DNA of 64,000 nt from Pseudomonas thivervalensis (GCF_001269655.1 NZ_LHVE01000018.1:1-64000), one strand, 5' to 3'. Positions 8,841-17,448 are shown, numbered from the stretch's first letter. Program-made: numbers and translations. Notes: generated by a model from the letters alone, not told the origin.

Positions 8841-9005
8841 TCAGTGGGTAGTCAATCCTGCGGCATTCATGAACATCCGCATCAGGCTGGCGACAATGAA
8901 CAGCGCCAGCACACTGCCGGCCCATATCAGCGCCAGCCAGCCGAGCCGTTGCCAGAGCGGCTTGCGTTCGGCGGCCTCGATGTCTTTCAAGTCAGGTTTG
9001 GCCAT
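8841..9005 (-). CDS. Small membrane subunit of the cyanide-insensitive oxidase (DUF2474-like)
   Basis: 54 residues with a charged N-terminus (MAKPDLKDIEAAERKPLW) and one membrane helix (LALIWAGSVLALFIVASLM). The ATG at 9005 follows TGAGGGTG and lies 11 bp after the cioB stop, so it is co-transcribed with cioAB. Cytochrome bd oxidases generally need a single-helix subunit (CydX in E. coli); this protein fills that position and looks like the family annotated DUF2474. The function is inferred from location and shape. Confidence 0.8.
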   Translation of the reverse strand: MAKPDLKDIEAAERKPLWQRLGWLALIWAGSVLALFIVASLMRMFMNAAGLTTH

Positions 9006-9016
9006 GCTCGACACCC

Positions 9017-10024
9017 TCAATGGTAGCCGTCGTCGTGGGTCACCTTGCCGCGGAACACGTAGTAGCTCCAGAAGGTGTACACCAGGATCAACGGAATGAT
9101 GAACAACGTGCCCACCAGCATGAAGCCCTGGCTCTGCGGCGGTGACGAGGCGTCCCAGATCGAGATGGACGGCGGCACGATGTTCGGCCACAGGCTGATG
9201 CCCAAGCCGCTGTAGCCGAGGAAGATCAGCACCAGGGTCAGGATGAAAGGCGTGTAGTTGGCATTGCGCGCCACCGCGCGGAACAATCCGTACATGGTCA
9301 CCAGCACCAGGATCGGCACCGGCAGGAACCAGAACAGGTTCGGCAACGTGAACCAACGGGCCGCGATGTCGGCGTGGGCCAGTGGCGTCCAGATACTGAC
9401 GATACCAATCACGGCCAGCACCACGAACGCCAGCGGCCGGGCCAGGTCATGCATCTGCTCTTGCAACTTGCCCTCGGTCTTCATGATCAGCCAGGTGCAG
9501 CCGAGCAACGCGTACGCCGCGATGAGCGCCAGGCCACAAAACACCGTGAACGGCGTGAACCAGTCCAGGGAGCCGCCCGCGAACTGGCGATTGACCACCT
9601 CGAAGCCGTCGATGAACGCCCCCAGCGCCACACCTTGGAAGAAGGTGGCGGTCAGCGAGCCGCCAATGAACGCCTTGTCCCAGAGGTGGCGCTTCTCAGC
9701 CTTGGCCTTGAAACGGAATTCGAAGGCCACGCCGCGGAAAATCAGGCCGATGAGCATCAGGATCAACGGCAGGTACAGCGCCGAAAGCACCACCGAGTAA
9801 GCCAGCGGAAACGCCCCGAACAGTCCGGCCCCGCCCAGCACCAGCCAGGTTTCGTTACCGTCCCAGACCGGTGCCACGGTGTTCATCATCACGTCGCGGT
9901 CGCGCTCGCCCTTGACGAAGGGGAAGAGAATGCCAATCCCCAGGTCGAAGCCGTCCATGATCACGTACATCATGATGCCGAAGATGATGACCACGGCCCA
10001 GATCAGCGGAAGATCGATACCCAT
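9017..10024 (-). CDS. cioB: Cyanide-insensitive quinol oxidase (cytochrome bd-type) subunit II
   Basis: 335 residues with eight or more hydrophobic helices. It begins GIDLPLIWAVVIIFGIMMYVIMDGFDLG, the signature of subunit II, and has PVWDGNETWLVLGG, typical of the CydB/CioB family. With CioA it forms the inner-membrane quinol oxidase that reduces oxygen to water and tolerates cyanide. It starts 3 bp after the cioA stop, consistent with translational coupling. Confidence 0.95.
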   Translation of the reverse strand: MGIDLPLIWAVVIIFGIMMYVIMDGFDLGIGILFPFVKGERDRDVMMNTVAPVWDGNETWLVLGGAGLFGAFPLAYSVVLSALYLPLILMLIGLIFRGVAFEFRFKAKAEKRHLWDKAFIGGSLTATFFQGVALGAFIDGFEVVNRQFAGGSLDWFTPFTVFCGLALIAAYALLGCTWLIMKTEGKLQEQMHDLARPLAFVVLAVIGIVSIWTPLAHADIAARWFTLPNLFWFLPVPILVLVTMYGLFRAVARNANYTPFILTLVLIFLGYSGLGISLWPNIVPPSISIWDASSPPQSQGFMLVGTLFIIPLILVYTFWSYYVFRGKVTHDDGYH

Positions 10025-10027
10025 GAC

Positions 10028-11467
10028 TCAATTCCCCTTGTTCGAGCGGTCGTTGTGGTCCACGTCGTCGTCGCCTGCATTGGCAGCCGACAATGGCCGG
10101 GCCGGGGTGCGTTTCTGGCCCGGGCCACCATCGCTCGGCTCGGCTTCGTGGGCCTCCGGCCCCTTGCGCACCAGGCGCATCATGTAGCTCAGGCCCGCAC
10201 CGAACAGCGCGAAATACACCACGACGAACAGCACCAGGGTGATGCTCATCTGGGCGAAGCTGTGGCCGGACGACGCATCGGCCGTGCGCATCAAGCCATA
10301 GACCACCCAAGGCTGGCGGCCGATCTCCGTGGTAAACCAGCCGGCCAGGATCGCAACCAGGCCGGACGGCCCCATCCACAGCACCAGGTGGAGGAACGGT
10401 CGGGACTGATAGATCCGATCGTTGCGGCGCAGCCACAGGCTGCACAGGCCGGTAAAAATCATCAGCAACCCGAGGCCGACCATGACCCGGAACGACCAGA
10501 ACACGATGGTCGAGTTCGGTCGGTCCTCAGGCGGGAATTCCTTGAGCGCCGGCACCTGCTCGGTCAACGAGTGCGTCAGGATCAGGCTGCCCAGGTAAGG
10601 AATTTCCACGGCGTATTTGGTTTTTTCCGCTTGCATGTCGGGCCAGCCGAACAGGATCAGCGGGGTCGGTTCATTGCCGACGTTTTCCCAGTGCCCCTCG
10701 ATGGCGGCGATTTTCGCCGGTTGATGCTTGAGGGTGTTCAGGCCATGGAAGTCGCCGATGACGGCTTGTATCGGTGCGACCAGCAACGCCATCCACATCG
10801 CCATCGACAGCATCCGGCGAATGGCCGGGTTGTCGCGGCCGCGCAGCAGATGCCAGGCCGCCGACGAGCCGACGAAGAACGCCGTGGCGACAAACGCTGC
10901 GGTGGACATGTGCAACAAGCGATAAGGAAACGAGGGGTTGAACACCACCGCCAGCCAGTCCACCGGGATGACCCGACCGTCGATGATTTCGTAGCCCTGG
11001 GGGGTCTGCATCCAGCTGTTGGAGGACAGGATCCAGAAAGTCGAGATCAGGGTGCCGATCGCCACCATGACCGTGGAAAAGAAATGCAGGCCGCGCCCGA
11101 CGCGGTTCCAGCCAAACAGCATCACGCCCAGGAAACCCGCTTCGAGGAAGAACGCCGTGAGCACCTCGTAGGTCAGCAGGGGCCCGGTCACCGCACCGGC
11201 GAAGTCCGAGAAGCGGCTCCAGTTGGTCCCGAACTGATAGGCCATGACCAACCCGGACACCACCCCCATGCCGAAGTTGACGGCAAAGATTTTCGACCAG
11301 AAGTGGTACAGGTCACGGTAGGTGTCATCGCGGGTCTTGAGCCACAAGCCCTCGAGCACCGCCAGGTAACTCGCCAGGCCGATGGTGATGGCCGGGAACA
11401 GGATGTGGAACGAGATCGTGAACGCGAACTGGATTCGGGCGAGATCGAGCGCCTCCAAACCGAACAT
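10028..11467 (-). CDS. cioA: Cyanide-insensitive quinol oxidase (cytochrome bd-type) subunit I
   Basis: 479 residues from the ATG at 11467 (ribosome site GAGGAAG). N-terminal LARIQFAFTISFHILFPAITIG has the His ligand region of subunit I, and the quinol loop (Q loop) is short, which separates CioA from the long-loop CydA of enterics. It holds the haems and the quinol site. The product pairs with CioB. In P. aeruginosa cioAB is controlled by oxygen and cyanide through ANR and RoxSR; a perfect ANR box stands about 155 bp upstream here. Confidence 0.94.
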   Translation of the reverse strand: MFGLEALDLARIQFAFTISFHILFPAITIGLASYLAVLEGLWLKTRDDTYRDLYHFWSKIFAVNFGMGVVSGLVMAYQFGTNWSRFSDFAGAVTGPLLTYEVLTAFFLEAGFLGVMLFGWNRVGRGLHFFSTVMVAIGTLISTFWILSSNSWMQTPQGYEIIDGRVIPVDWLAVVFNPSFPYRLLHMSTAAFVATAFFVGSSAAWHLLRGRDNPAIRRMLSMAMWMALLVAPIQAVIGDFHGLNTLKHQPAKIAAIEGHWENVGNEPTPLILFGWPDMQAEKTKYAVEIPYLGSLILTHSLTEQVPALKEFPPEDRPNSTIVFWSFRVMVGLGLLMIFTGLCSLWLRRNDRIYQSRPFLHLVLWMGPSGLVAILAGWFTTEIGRQPWVVYGLMRTADASSGHSFAQMSITLVLFVVVYFALFGAGLSYMMRLVRKGPEAHEAEPSDGGPGQKRTPARPLSAANAGDDDVDHNDRSNKGN

Positions 11468-11621
11468 AAGTCTTCCTCTGTCAGGTAAAACCGGCTGCGG
11501 GCGGGGCTTGCACCACCCCCCAGGGATATGGAGTGCAGTGCTTTTCAAATCGTTCTTTTTTTAACCGTCACAACGCAGGACTCTAGGCCGGATGGCCACC
11601 AGCCCAACGCCCCTTGGGGTA

Positions 11622-11635
11622 TTGATCTGGATCAA
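11622..11635. promoter_or_regulatory. Perfect ANR/FNR box upstream of cioA
   Basis: TTGATCTGGATCAA matches the FNR-family consensus TTGAT-N4-ATCAA at every fixed base. It lies 155 bp before the cioA start in the 483-bp gap between cioA and the MFS gene. ANR repression of cioAB at low oxygen is known in P. aeruginosa. Confidence 0.75.
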
Positions 11636-11742
11636 GCAATGCTCAAAGAGTAGTCGCATTATTGCCGATGGACGGCGTGGTCTTTTGTCGCGTGACAGGT
11701 TGTCTCAGTGCCGCAATAGCGCGCTAAATGCAGGCAATCCCC

Positions 11743-11837
11743 TGTGGCGAGGGAGCTTGCTCCCGCTGGGCTGCGCAGCGGCCCCCAAGATTTTGCGGTC
11801 GCTGCGCAACCGAGCGGGAGCAAGCTCCCTCGCCACA
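11743..11837. repeat. REP pair, GTGGCGAGGGAGC family
   Basis: Inverted REP units with a loop containing CTGCGCAGC and GCTGCGCAA, between the divergent cioA and MFS genes. With the ANR box this accounts for the recognisable content of the 483-bp gap. Confidence 0.9.
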
Positions 11838-11950
11838 AAAGCCCGCGTCAGCTTGAAATCGATGTTTGGCTAACTATTTTTCCCACCACCGCAACTTCCG
11901 GTTACAGCTCGGTGATAATCTCGTGGCCTTCACCACCGGACCCGTCATAG

Positions 11951-13189
11951 ATGCCCAGCCAAGCACCGCCGCTGCTCCGTCACCATCGTCCCTTCATCGC
12001 CTTCTGGCTGGCCAGGATCTTCACCGCGAGCGGCTTCCAGATGCTCACCGTGGCCATCGGCTGGAACCTCTATCAACTGACCGGCAACGTCCTCGACCTG
12101 GGCCTGGTGGGCTTGGTGGAGTTTGCCCCGCGCGTGCTGTTCATGCTCCACACCGGGCACGTGGCGGACCGCTATGATCGGCGCAAGGTCGCGGCGATTT
12201 GCCAGTCTTTGCAGGCCATGATTGCCCTGGCGCTGGCGGTCGGCAGCGCCACCGACCATGTCACGCGGGAAATGATCTTCATCCTCGCCTTCCTGTTGGG
12301 CGCCGCCCGCTCCTTCGAAATGCCCACCACCCAGGCATTGCTGCCGAGCATCGTGCCGGCCGGCCTGTTTCCCCGTGCCGTGGCCGCCGCGCAATCGGCC
12401 CAGCAGTCGGCCACCATCGTCGCCCCCGCACTGGGCGGCTTGCTCTACGCCTTCGGTAGTGTCTGGGTCTATGGGCCCACCGTGGTGCTTTACCTCATTG
12501 CCTGCTGCCTGATGCTCAACCTGCCCGCCCGGCAGACGCCGCTGAACAAAGGCAAGGCGACCCTGGATTCGTTGCTGGCCGGGGTTCGCTTCATTCGCAG
12601 CCGCCCGGACATCCTCGGGGCGATTTCCCTGGACCTGTTCGCGGTGTTGCTTGGCGGTGCGACAGCGCTGCTGCCGGTTTTCGCCAAGGACATCCTGCTC
12701 ACCGGCCCCTGGGGCCTGGGCCTGCTGCGTTCGGCGCCAGCGGTCGGGGCCTTGCTGATGTCGCTGTGGCTGGCGCGGTTTGCCGTGGAGCGCAAGGTCG
12801 GCCGGGTAATGTTCACTGCGGTGGGCGTATTCGGCGTCGCCACCATTGCCTTCGGCCTCTCCACCTCGTTCTGGTTTTCCCTGGCGGTGCTGGTGGTGCT
12901 GGGCGCGGCGGACATGATCAGCATGGTGATCCGTGCCTCGTTCGTCCAACTGGAAACCCCGGACGAAATGCGCGGCCGGGTCAGCGCGGTGAACGGGCTG
13001 TTCATCGGCGCTTCGAACCAGTTGGGCGAGTTCGAGTCCGGCCTCACCGCCCACTGGTTCGGCACGGTGCCAGCGGTGGTCATGGGCGGTGTGGGCACGC
13101 TGCTGGTGACCGGGACCTGGATCAAACTGTTCCCGACCCTGGCCAACCGCGACCGGATGCACGAACCGGTGGACGAAGCGAAAGCCTAG
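11951..13189 (+). CDS. MFS exporter of the EntS-like (MFS_3) family
   Basis: 412 residues, about 12 hydrophobic segments. The N-terminal HHRPFIAFWLARIFTASGFQMLTVAIGW, the loop motif GHVADRYDRRK and PDEMRGRVSAVNGLFIGASNQLGEFESG are typical of the MFS_3 group that includes the enterobactin exporter EntS. It probably exports a small molecule, but no siderophore or other substrate gene is next to it. Its stop codon is inside a long palindrome shared with the convergent oxidoreductase operon. Confidence 0.85.
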   Translation: MPSQAPPLLRHHRPFIAFWLARIFTASGFQMLTVAIGWNLYQLTGNVLDLGLVGLVEFAPRVLFMLHTGHVADRYDRRKVAAICQSLQAMIALALAVGSATDHVTREMIFILAFLLGAARSFEMPTTQALLPSIVPAGLFPRAVAAAQSAQQSATIVAPALGGLLYAFGSVWVYGPTVVLYLIACCLMLNLPARQTPLNKGKATLDSLLAGVRFIRSRPDILGAISLDLFAVLLGGATALLPVFAKDILLTGPWGLGLLRSAPAVGALLMSLWLARFAVERKVGRVMFTAVGVFGVATIAFGLSTSFWFSLAVLVVLGAADMISMVIRASFVQLETPDEMRGRVSAVNGLFIGASNQLGEFESGLTAHWFGTVPAVVMGGVGTLLVTGTWIKLFPTLANRDRMHEPVDEAKA

Positions 13190-13239
13190 TGGCCTGTACG
13201 GTTAATTCGAGTACTCGAATTAGCCACGCAGGCCACTAG
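13186..13239. terminator. 54-bp nested palindrome holding both convergent stop codons
   Basis: Outer arms CTAGTGGCCTG and CAGGCCACTAG are perfect complements. Inside lies a perfect 20-bp palindrome, TAATTCGAGTACTCGAATTA (13203-13222). The TAG stop of the MFS gene (13187-13189) and the TAG stop of the molybdenum-subunit gene (13236-13238, minus strand) each lie in an outer arm. It probably ends transcription from both sides. Confidence 0.7.
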
Positions 13240-15437
13240 ATTAACTTGTCGAGGGTGATGGGGAAGTCCCGCACCCGCTTGCCGGTGGCGTGGTAGATCG
13301 CATTGGCCACCGCCGCGGCCACCCCGACAATGCCGATCTCCCCGACGCCCTTGGACCCGAGCGCATTGACGATATCGTCCTGTTCCTCGACGAAAATCAC
13401 CTCGATGTCACCGATGTCGGCACTGACCGGCACGTGATACTCGGCCAGGTTATGGTTCATGTGGCGCCCCAGGGCGTGGTCGGTCAGGGTCTCTTCGTGC
13501 AGGGCCATGCCGACGCCCCACACCACCCCACCGAGAATCTGGCTGCGGGCGGTTTTCGGGTTGACGACCCGGCCCGCGGCGATGGCGCTGACCACTCGAT
13601 TGACCTTCACCGTCCCCAGGTCCTCATCCACCCGTACTTCGACAAATACCGCCGAGTGAGTGGCCGTGGCGTAGGCCTGGCGCTTTGCATCCGGCTCGGC
13701 GGTAACCTGGGCCTGCAACGGTGTCTCGCCGCTCTTTTGCGCCAGCTCCGCAAGGGCGACACTCGCTTCGCCCAACCGCAATTGGCCCTCGGCAAACGTC
13801 ACCTGCTCAAGGGTCGCACCGCTGAAGGCCGGACACGCCTGACGGGCCACAGCCAGGAGCTTTTCCTTCAGCGCTTCACAGGCCTGCTGCACGGCGGTAC
13901 CCACTGACGAGACGGTGAACGAACCGCCTTGCAGCGGCGCGGTGGGCAGCGACGAATCGCCCAGGACAAACCTGACGTCCTCAAGGGAAACGCCTGACGC
14001 CTCGGCGGCGATCTGGGTCATGACGGTGTAGGTCCCGGTGCCGATGTCCGTGGTGGCGCTGCTGACGGTCAGCTTGCCATTGGTGTCCAGGGACGCTTTC
14101 GCACTGGCCTTCTGCTGCATGGCCTCCCACACGCCACCGGCCATACCCCAGCCGACCAATTGTCGACCTTCACGCATGCTGCGCGGCTCCGGGTTGCGCT
14201 TGTCCCAACCGAAACGACGGGCGCCTTGGGCATAACATTCACGCAGTTCTTTGCTGGAATAGGGCTTGCCTTCGTTCTCGTTGCGTTCGGCGTAGTTGAT
14301 CAACCGCAGCTGCACCGGATCGATCGCCAGTGCACAGGCCAGTTCATCCATGGCGCATTCCAGGCCAATCAGCCCGAGGGCCGCGCCGGGCGCGCGCATG
14401 TCCAGGGGCGTGTAGACGTCCAGCGGCACCAACTTATAGGTCAATGTCACGTTGTCGCAGTGATAGAGCATGCCGCTCCACTCCACCACGTGCTCGGTGA
14501 AGTCCTCGAAGCGCGAAGTCTGGCCGACGGCGGTGTGCGCCACGGCCAGCAAGCGACCATTGGCCGCCGCCCCCAATTGCAGGCGCTGGAGGGTTCGCGG
14601 CCGATAACCAAAGGTAAACATCTGCTGGCGCGTCAGGCTGACCCGTACCGAGCGCTTGAGGGCCAGTGCCGCCATCACCGCCAACGGCAATTGATACTGC
14701 GGGCGCAGCCCGGAACCGAAGGCGCCGCCGACAAACGCGGCAAACACGCGCACCTGTTCTTTCTCGAGGCCGAAGACTTTCTGTACATAGGCTTGGCAAT
14801 TTTGCGTGCCTTGGGTCTTGTCGTGGATATGCAGGCTGCCGTCAGGCTGATACAGCACGGTGGAGGCATGTGGCTCCATCGGGTTGTGGTGTTCGACCGG
14901 CGTGCTGTAGGAAACGTCCACGCTGAGCGCGGAACTGGCGTACTCGCCCTGAAAATTCCCACGGGGCTTGGGCAATTCAGCGGGTGCCGGATGAGCCTCG
15001 TTTTGCAGGATTGTCAGATCGGTCTGGTGATCCTCGGCCGCGTATTCGATTTCAACCAGTGAGCCGGCATACCGCGCCAGCTCAAGGTTTTCCGCCACCA
15101 CCAGGGCCAGCGGCTGACCGCTGTAGAGCACCTGATCGTTGTACAGCGGCCGGAACGGCGAGCCGTCCGCCGCGTCGGCATCCTGGTAAGGCTCGTCGTA
15201 GCTGGCGATCCTCGGCCGGTTGGTGTGGTCGATGACCGCGACTACGCCGGGCAGTGCCAAGGCTCGGGACGCATCGATGCGCAGCACACGGCCACGGGCG
15301 ACAGTGCCGGATACGACGCTGCCGTGGAGCAGGCCGTCCTCGGGGTATTCAGCGGCGTAACGCGCCTGGCCCGTTACCTTGAGCAGGCCATCGACCCGGT
15401 CGAGTGGCTGTCCTATGGATTTGCTCGGAGCGTTCAT
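13236..15437 (-). CDS. Molybdenum-cofactor subunit of an aldehyde oxidoreductase/xanthine dehydrogenase-family enzyme (PaoC-like)
   Basis: 733 residues, the length of PaoC. It has the N-terminal ald/xan hammerhead domain (LDRVDGLLKVTGQARYAAEYP), the cofactor-binding regions (GGAFGSGLRPQ, MRAPGAALGL) and the C-terminal catalytic glutamate in KGVGEIGIVG. The enzyme family oxidises aldehydes or N-heterocycles by hydroxylation with water. It overlaps the FAD-subunit gene by one base, so the three genes form one operon, read from 16962 downward. The substrate is unknown; the three-subunit split and sequence style point to PaoABC rather than true xanthine dehydrogenase. Confidence 0.88.
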   Translation of the reverse strand: MNAPSKSIGQPLDRVDGLLKVTGQARYAAEYPEDGLLHGSVVSGTVARGRVLRIDASRALALPGVVAVIDHTNRPRIASYDEPYQDADAADGSPFRPLYNDQVLYSGQPLALVVAENLELARYAGSLVEIEYAAEDHQTDLTILQNEAHPAPAELPKPRGNFQGEYASSALSVDVSYSTPVEHHNPMEPHASTVLYQPDGSLHIHDKTQGTQNCQAYVQKVFGLEKEQVRVFAAFVGGAFGSGLRPQYQLPLAVMAALALKRSVRVSLTRQQMFTFGYRPRTLQRLQLGAAANGRLLAVAHTAVGQTSRFEDFTEHVVEWSGMLYHCDNVTLTYKLVPLDVYTPLDMRAPGAALGLIGLECAMDELACALAIDPVQLRLINYAERNENEGKPYSSKELRECYAQGARRFGWDKRNPEPRSMREGRQLVGWGMAGGVWEAMQQKASAKASLDTNGKLTVSSATTDIGTGTYTVMTQIAAEASGVSLEDVRFVLGDSSLPTAPLQGGSFTVSSVGTAVQQACEALKEKLLAVARQACPAFSGATLEQVTFAEGQLRLGEASVALAELAQKSGETPLQAQVTAEPDAKRQAYATATHSAVFVEVRVDEDLGTVKVNRVVSAIAAGRVVNPKTARSQILGGVVWGVGMALHEETLTDHALGRHMNHNLAEYHVPVSADIGDIEVIFVEEQDDIVNALGSKGVGEIGIVGVAAAVANAIYHATGKRVRDFPITLDKLI

Positions 15438-16438
15438 CAGGCGTGTCCTCCCTGCAGTGCGCCACCCAACGCGGCATCGCTCAAGGCGCGGACGATCGCC
15501 CGCCGCGCCAGTCTGACCTTGAAGCCGTTGTGCTCCAGCGGCTCGGCGTTTTGCAGCAGCGCATCGGCGGCGGCAGTAAAGGTTTCGCGGCTGACAGTCT
15601 GCCCGGTCAGCCAGCTCTCCACGGCCCGGTCGCGCCAGGGTTTGTGCGCCACGCCCCCCAGGGCCAGGCGTGCCTGGCGAATCACCGGCCCGTCCAGTTC
15701 CAGCGCCGCCGCCACCGAGACCAACGCAAAAGCGTAGGAGGCGCGGTCACGGATCTTCAGGTAGTGGCTATGCTCGGCAAAACCGGCGGCAGGCAATTCG
15801 ATGGCGGTGATCAGCTCATCGTCGGCCAGTTGGTTATCGCGCTCCGGCGCGTCACCGGGCAGGCGATGGAAGTCGGCGAACTCAATGGTCCGCGCCCCGC
15901 CGCGACCCAGGACATGGACCACCGCGTCCAGGGCGGCCAAGGCCACGCACATGTCGGAGGGATGGGTGGCGACGCATTGATCGCTGGCGCCGAAAATCGC
16001 GTGGATCCGGTTCAAGCCATTCCGGGCCGGGCAGCCGCTGCCGGGCTGGCGCTTGTTGCACGGCACGCTCGCGTCATAGAAGTAATAGCAGCGGGTACGT
16101 TGCAGCAGGTTGCCGCCGGTGCTGGCCATGTTGCGCAGTTGCGGCGAGGCGCCCGCCAGGATGGCCTGGGCCAGCAGCGGATAACGGCGCTCGATCCACG
16201 GGTGCCAGGCCAGGTCGGCATTGCTCACCAAGGCCCCGATCATCACCCCGCCGGACGGGGTTTCACTGAGGTCCGCCAGGGGCAGGCCGGTGATGTCGAT
16301 CAGGTGCTCGGGGCGGGTGAGGTTTTCCTTCATCAGGTCCAGCAGGTTGGTGCCGCCGGCGATGAAGCGGGAAACCGGGCTCGACAGATCGACGGCCGCC
16401 TGCACCGTGTCCGGCTTGCTGTATTGGAAGGGGTTCAT
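15437..16438 (-). CDS. FAD-binding subunit with extra iron-sulfur cysteines (PaoB-like)
   Basis: 333 residues. FAD-binding motif FIAGGTNLLDLMKENL is near the N-terminus, and the middle has a cysteine-rich insert (RCYYFYDASVPCNKRQPGSGC) that in E. coli PaoB carries an additional [4Fe-4S] cluster. This insert distinguishes the Pao type from ordinary xanthine dehydrogenase medium subunits. It carries electrons from the iron-sulfur subunit onto FAD. It overlaps the next subunit gene by 4 bp at each reading junction (ATGA), a sign of coupled translation. Confidence 0.88.
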   Translation of the reverse strand: MNPFQYSKPDTVQAAVDLSSPVSRFIAGGTNLLDLMKENLTRPEHLIDITGLPLADLSETPSGGVMIGALVSNADLAWHPWIERRYPLLAQAILAGASPQLRNMASTGGNLLQRTRCYYFYDASVPCNKRQPGSGCPARNGLNRIHAIFGASDQCVATHPSDMCVALAALDAVVHVLGRGGARTIEFADFHRLPGDAPERDNQLADDELITAIELPAAGFAEHSHYLKIRDRASYAFALVSVAAALELDGPVIRQARLALGGVAHKPWRDRAVESWLTGQTVSRETFTAAADALLQNAEPLEHNGFKVRLARRAIVRALSDAALGGALQGGHA

Positions 16439-16962
16439 CGGTCACCCCCTTGTTCCTGACGGCAACGAGGCAAGGCGTCTTCGATAGCATCGCGAATGTT
16501 GTTGTAGGCGCCGCACCGGCAAAGGTTGCCGCTCATCAGTTCACTGATCTCTGCGCGGGTCTGTGCCCTGCCCTCGTTGGCCAGCGCCACCGCTGAACAG
16601 ATCTGCCCCGGCGTGCAGTAGCCGCACTGGAACGCGTCATGGGTGATGAATGCCTGCTGCATGGGATGCAATCCCTCATCGCCGGCCAGGCCTTCAATGG
16701 TGGTCAACTCGGCGCCGTCGCACATCACCGCCAGGGTCAGGCAGGCGTTGATCCGCTTGCCATCGCGCAGCACCGTGCAGGCGCCGCACTGGCCGTGGTC
16801 GCAGCCTTTCTTGCTGCCCACCAGGTCCAGTTGCTCACGCAGCAGGTCCAGCAAGGTGGTCCAGGCCAGCACTTGCAGCTCTCGCACCTGGCCATTGAGG
16901 GTCAGACGAATCGGATGATGGACGAAGGACGCTGACGTCGCTTCGGACAGGGTCGCGCTCAT
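16435..16962 (-). CDS. [2Fe-2S] subunit of the aldehyde oxidoreductase (PaoA-like)
   Basis: 175 residues from the ATG at 16962 (GAGGTG ribosome site). It has both expected clusters: the plant-ferredoxin type CDHGQCGACTVL with a later Cys in INAC, and the alpha-helical type CGYCTPGQ with CRCGAYNN. E. coli PaoA has a long N-terminal Tat signal with twin arginines; this one starts only about 15 residues before the ferredoxin fold and has no twin arginine, so the complex is predicted to be cytoplasmic. First gene of the operon. Confidence 0.88.
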   Translation of the reverse strand: MSATLSEATSASFVHHPIRLTLNGQVRELQVLAWTTLLDLLREQLDLVGSKKGCDHGQCGACTVLRDGKRINACLTLAVMCDGAELTTIEGLAGDEGLHPMQQAFITHDAFQCGYCTPGQICSAVALANEGRAQTRAEISELMSGNLCRCGAYNNIRDAIEDALPRCRQEQGGDR

Positions 16963-17102
16963 GGAACACCTCACGGTTGGTCGTACTCGCGGCGTTTTGG
17001 GAAACCGCCGTCATAAGGGGTACGACTTCAGGGTGGGGTGAAGCGTTCAAGGCAATTACGGTGGCTACGACAACGCAAGCAGCCTGGATTTAGCGGGCTT
17101 GT

Positions 17103-17124
17103 GCGGTACATATGTACCACACAG
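17103..17124. promoter_or_regulatory. Palindrome in the higBA promoter region, candidate antitoxin operator
   Basis: GGTACATATGTACC (17105-17118) is a perfect 14-bp palindrome, and allowing one mismatched pair it extends outward to GTG/CAC. A second inverted repeat, GTGTAA / TTACAC, follows at about 17126-17146, just before the toxin start. HigA-type antitoxins usually repress their own operon at such sites. No other gene start is close on the plus strand. Confidence 0.5.
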
Positions 17125-17154
17125 GGTGTAATGTATCGCCTTACACTTCTTTCC

Positions 17155-17433
17155 ATGATTAAATCCTTCCAGCACAAAGGCCTCAGGCTCTTTTATGAGA
17201 CGGGGTCGACCCGTGGTATCCGGACGGACCACGGAAAACGCCTGGCCCGCATGCTCCAGTTCATGGAGAGGGCACAGGTCGCCAATGACTTGGATATCCC
17301 AGGATGGCGATTGCATCCGCTCAAGGGTGAGCTGGATGGATACTGGTCGCTGGGGGTCTCGGGAAACTGGCGGGTTATTTTTCGTTTCATCGGGTCCGAT
17401 ATCGAACTGGTCGATTATCTGGACTACCACTGA
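17155..17433 (+). CDS. higB: HigB/RelE-type toxin (mRNA interferase family)
   Basis: 92 residues. The core matches the HigB group of the RelE fold: IKSFQHKGLRLFYETGSTRGIRT at the start and HPLKGELDGYWSLGVSGNWRVIFRF in the centre, ending in VDYLDYH. These toxins cut mRNA on the ribosome. ATG at 17155 is chosen because homologues start at IKSFxxKGL; an ATG at 17131 in frame would add eight residues and no better ribosome site. The antitoxin gene follows after 15 bp, with the toxin first, which is the usual HigBA order. Confidence 0.88.
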   Translation: MIKSFQHKGLRLFYETGSTRGIRTDHGKRLARMLQFMERAQVANDLDIPGWRLHPLKGELDGYWSLGVSGNWRVIFRFIGSDIELVDYLDYH

Positions 17434-17448
17434 TCAGGAGGCTGGAAC

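Noticed and set aside
9374..11488. 704-codon plus-strand frame opposite cioAB
   Set aside because: It is the complement of two secure oxidase genes and gives a low-complexity His/Gln/Arg-rich product.
11945..13162. 405-codon minus-strand frame opposite the MFS gene
   Set aside because: Low-complexity product, complement of a clear 12-helix transporter.
17110..17119. ATATGTACCA at the higBA palindrome as a further site for the quinate regulator
   Set aside because: It lacks the GGTTA half that the other two sites share; the match is part of the higBA palindrome.
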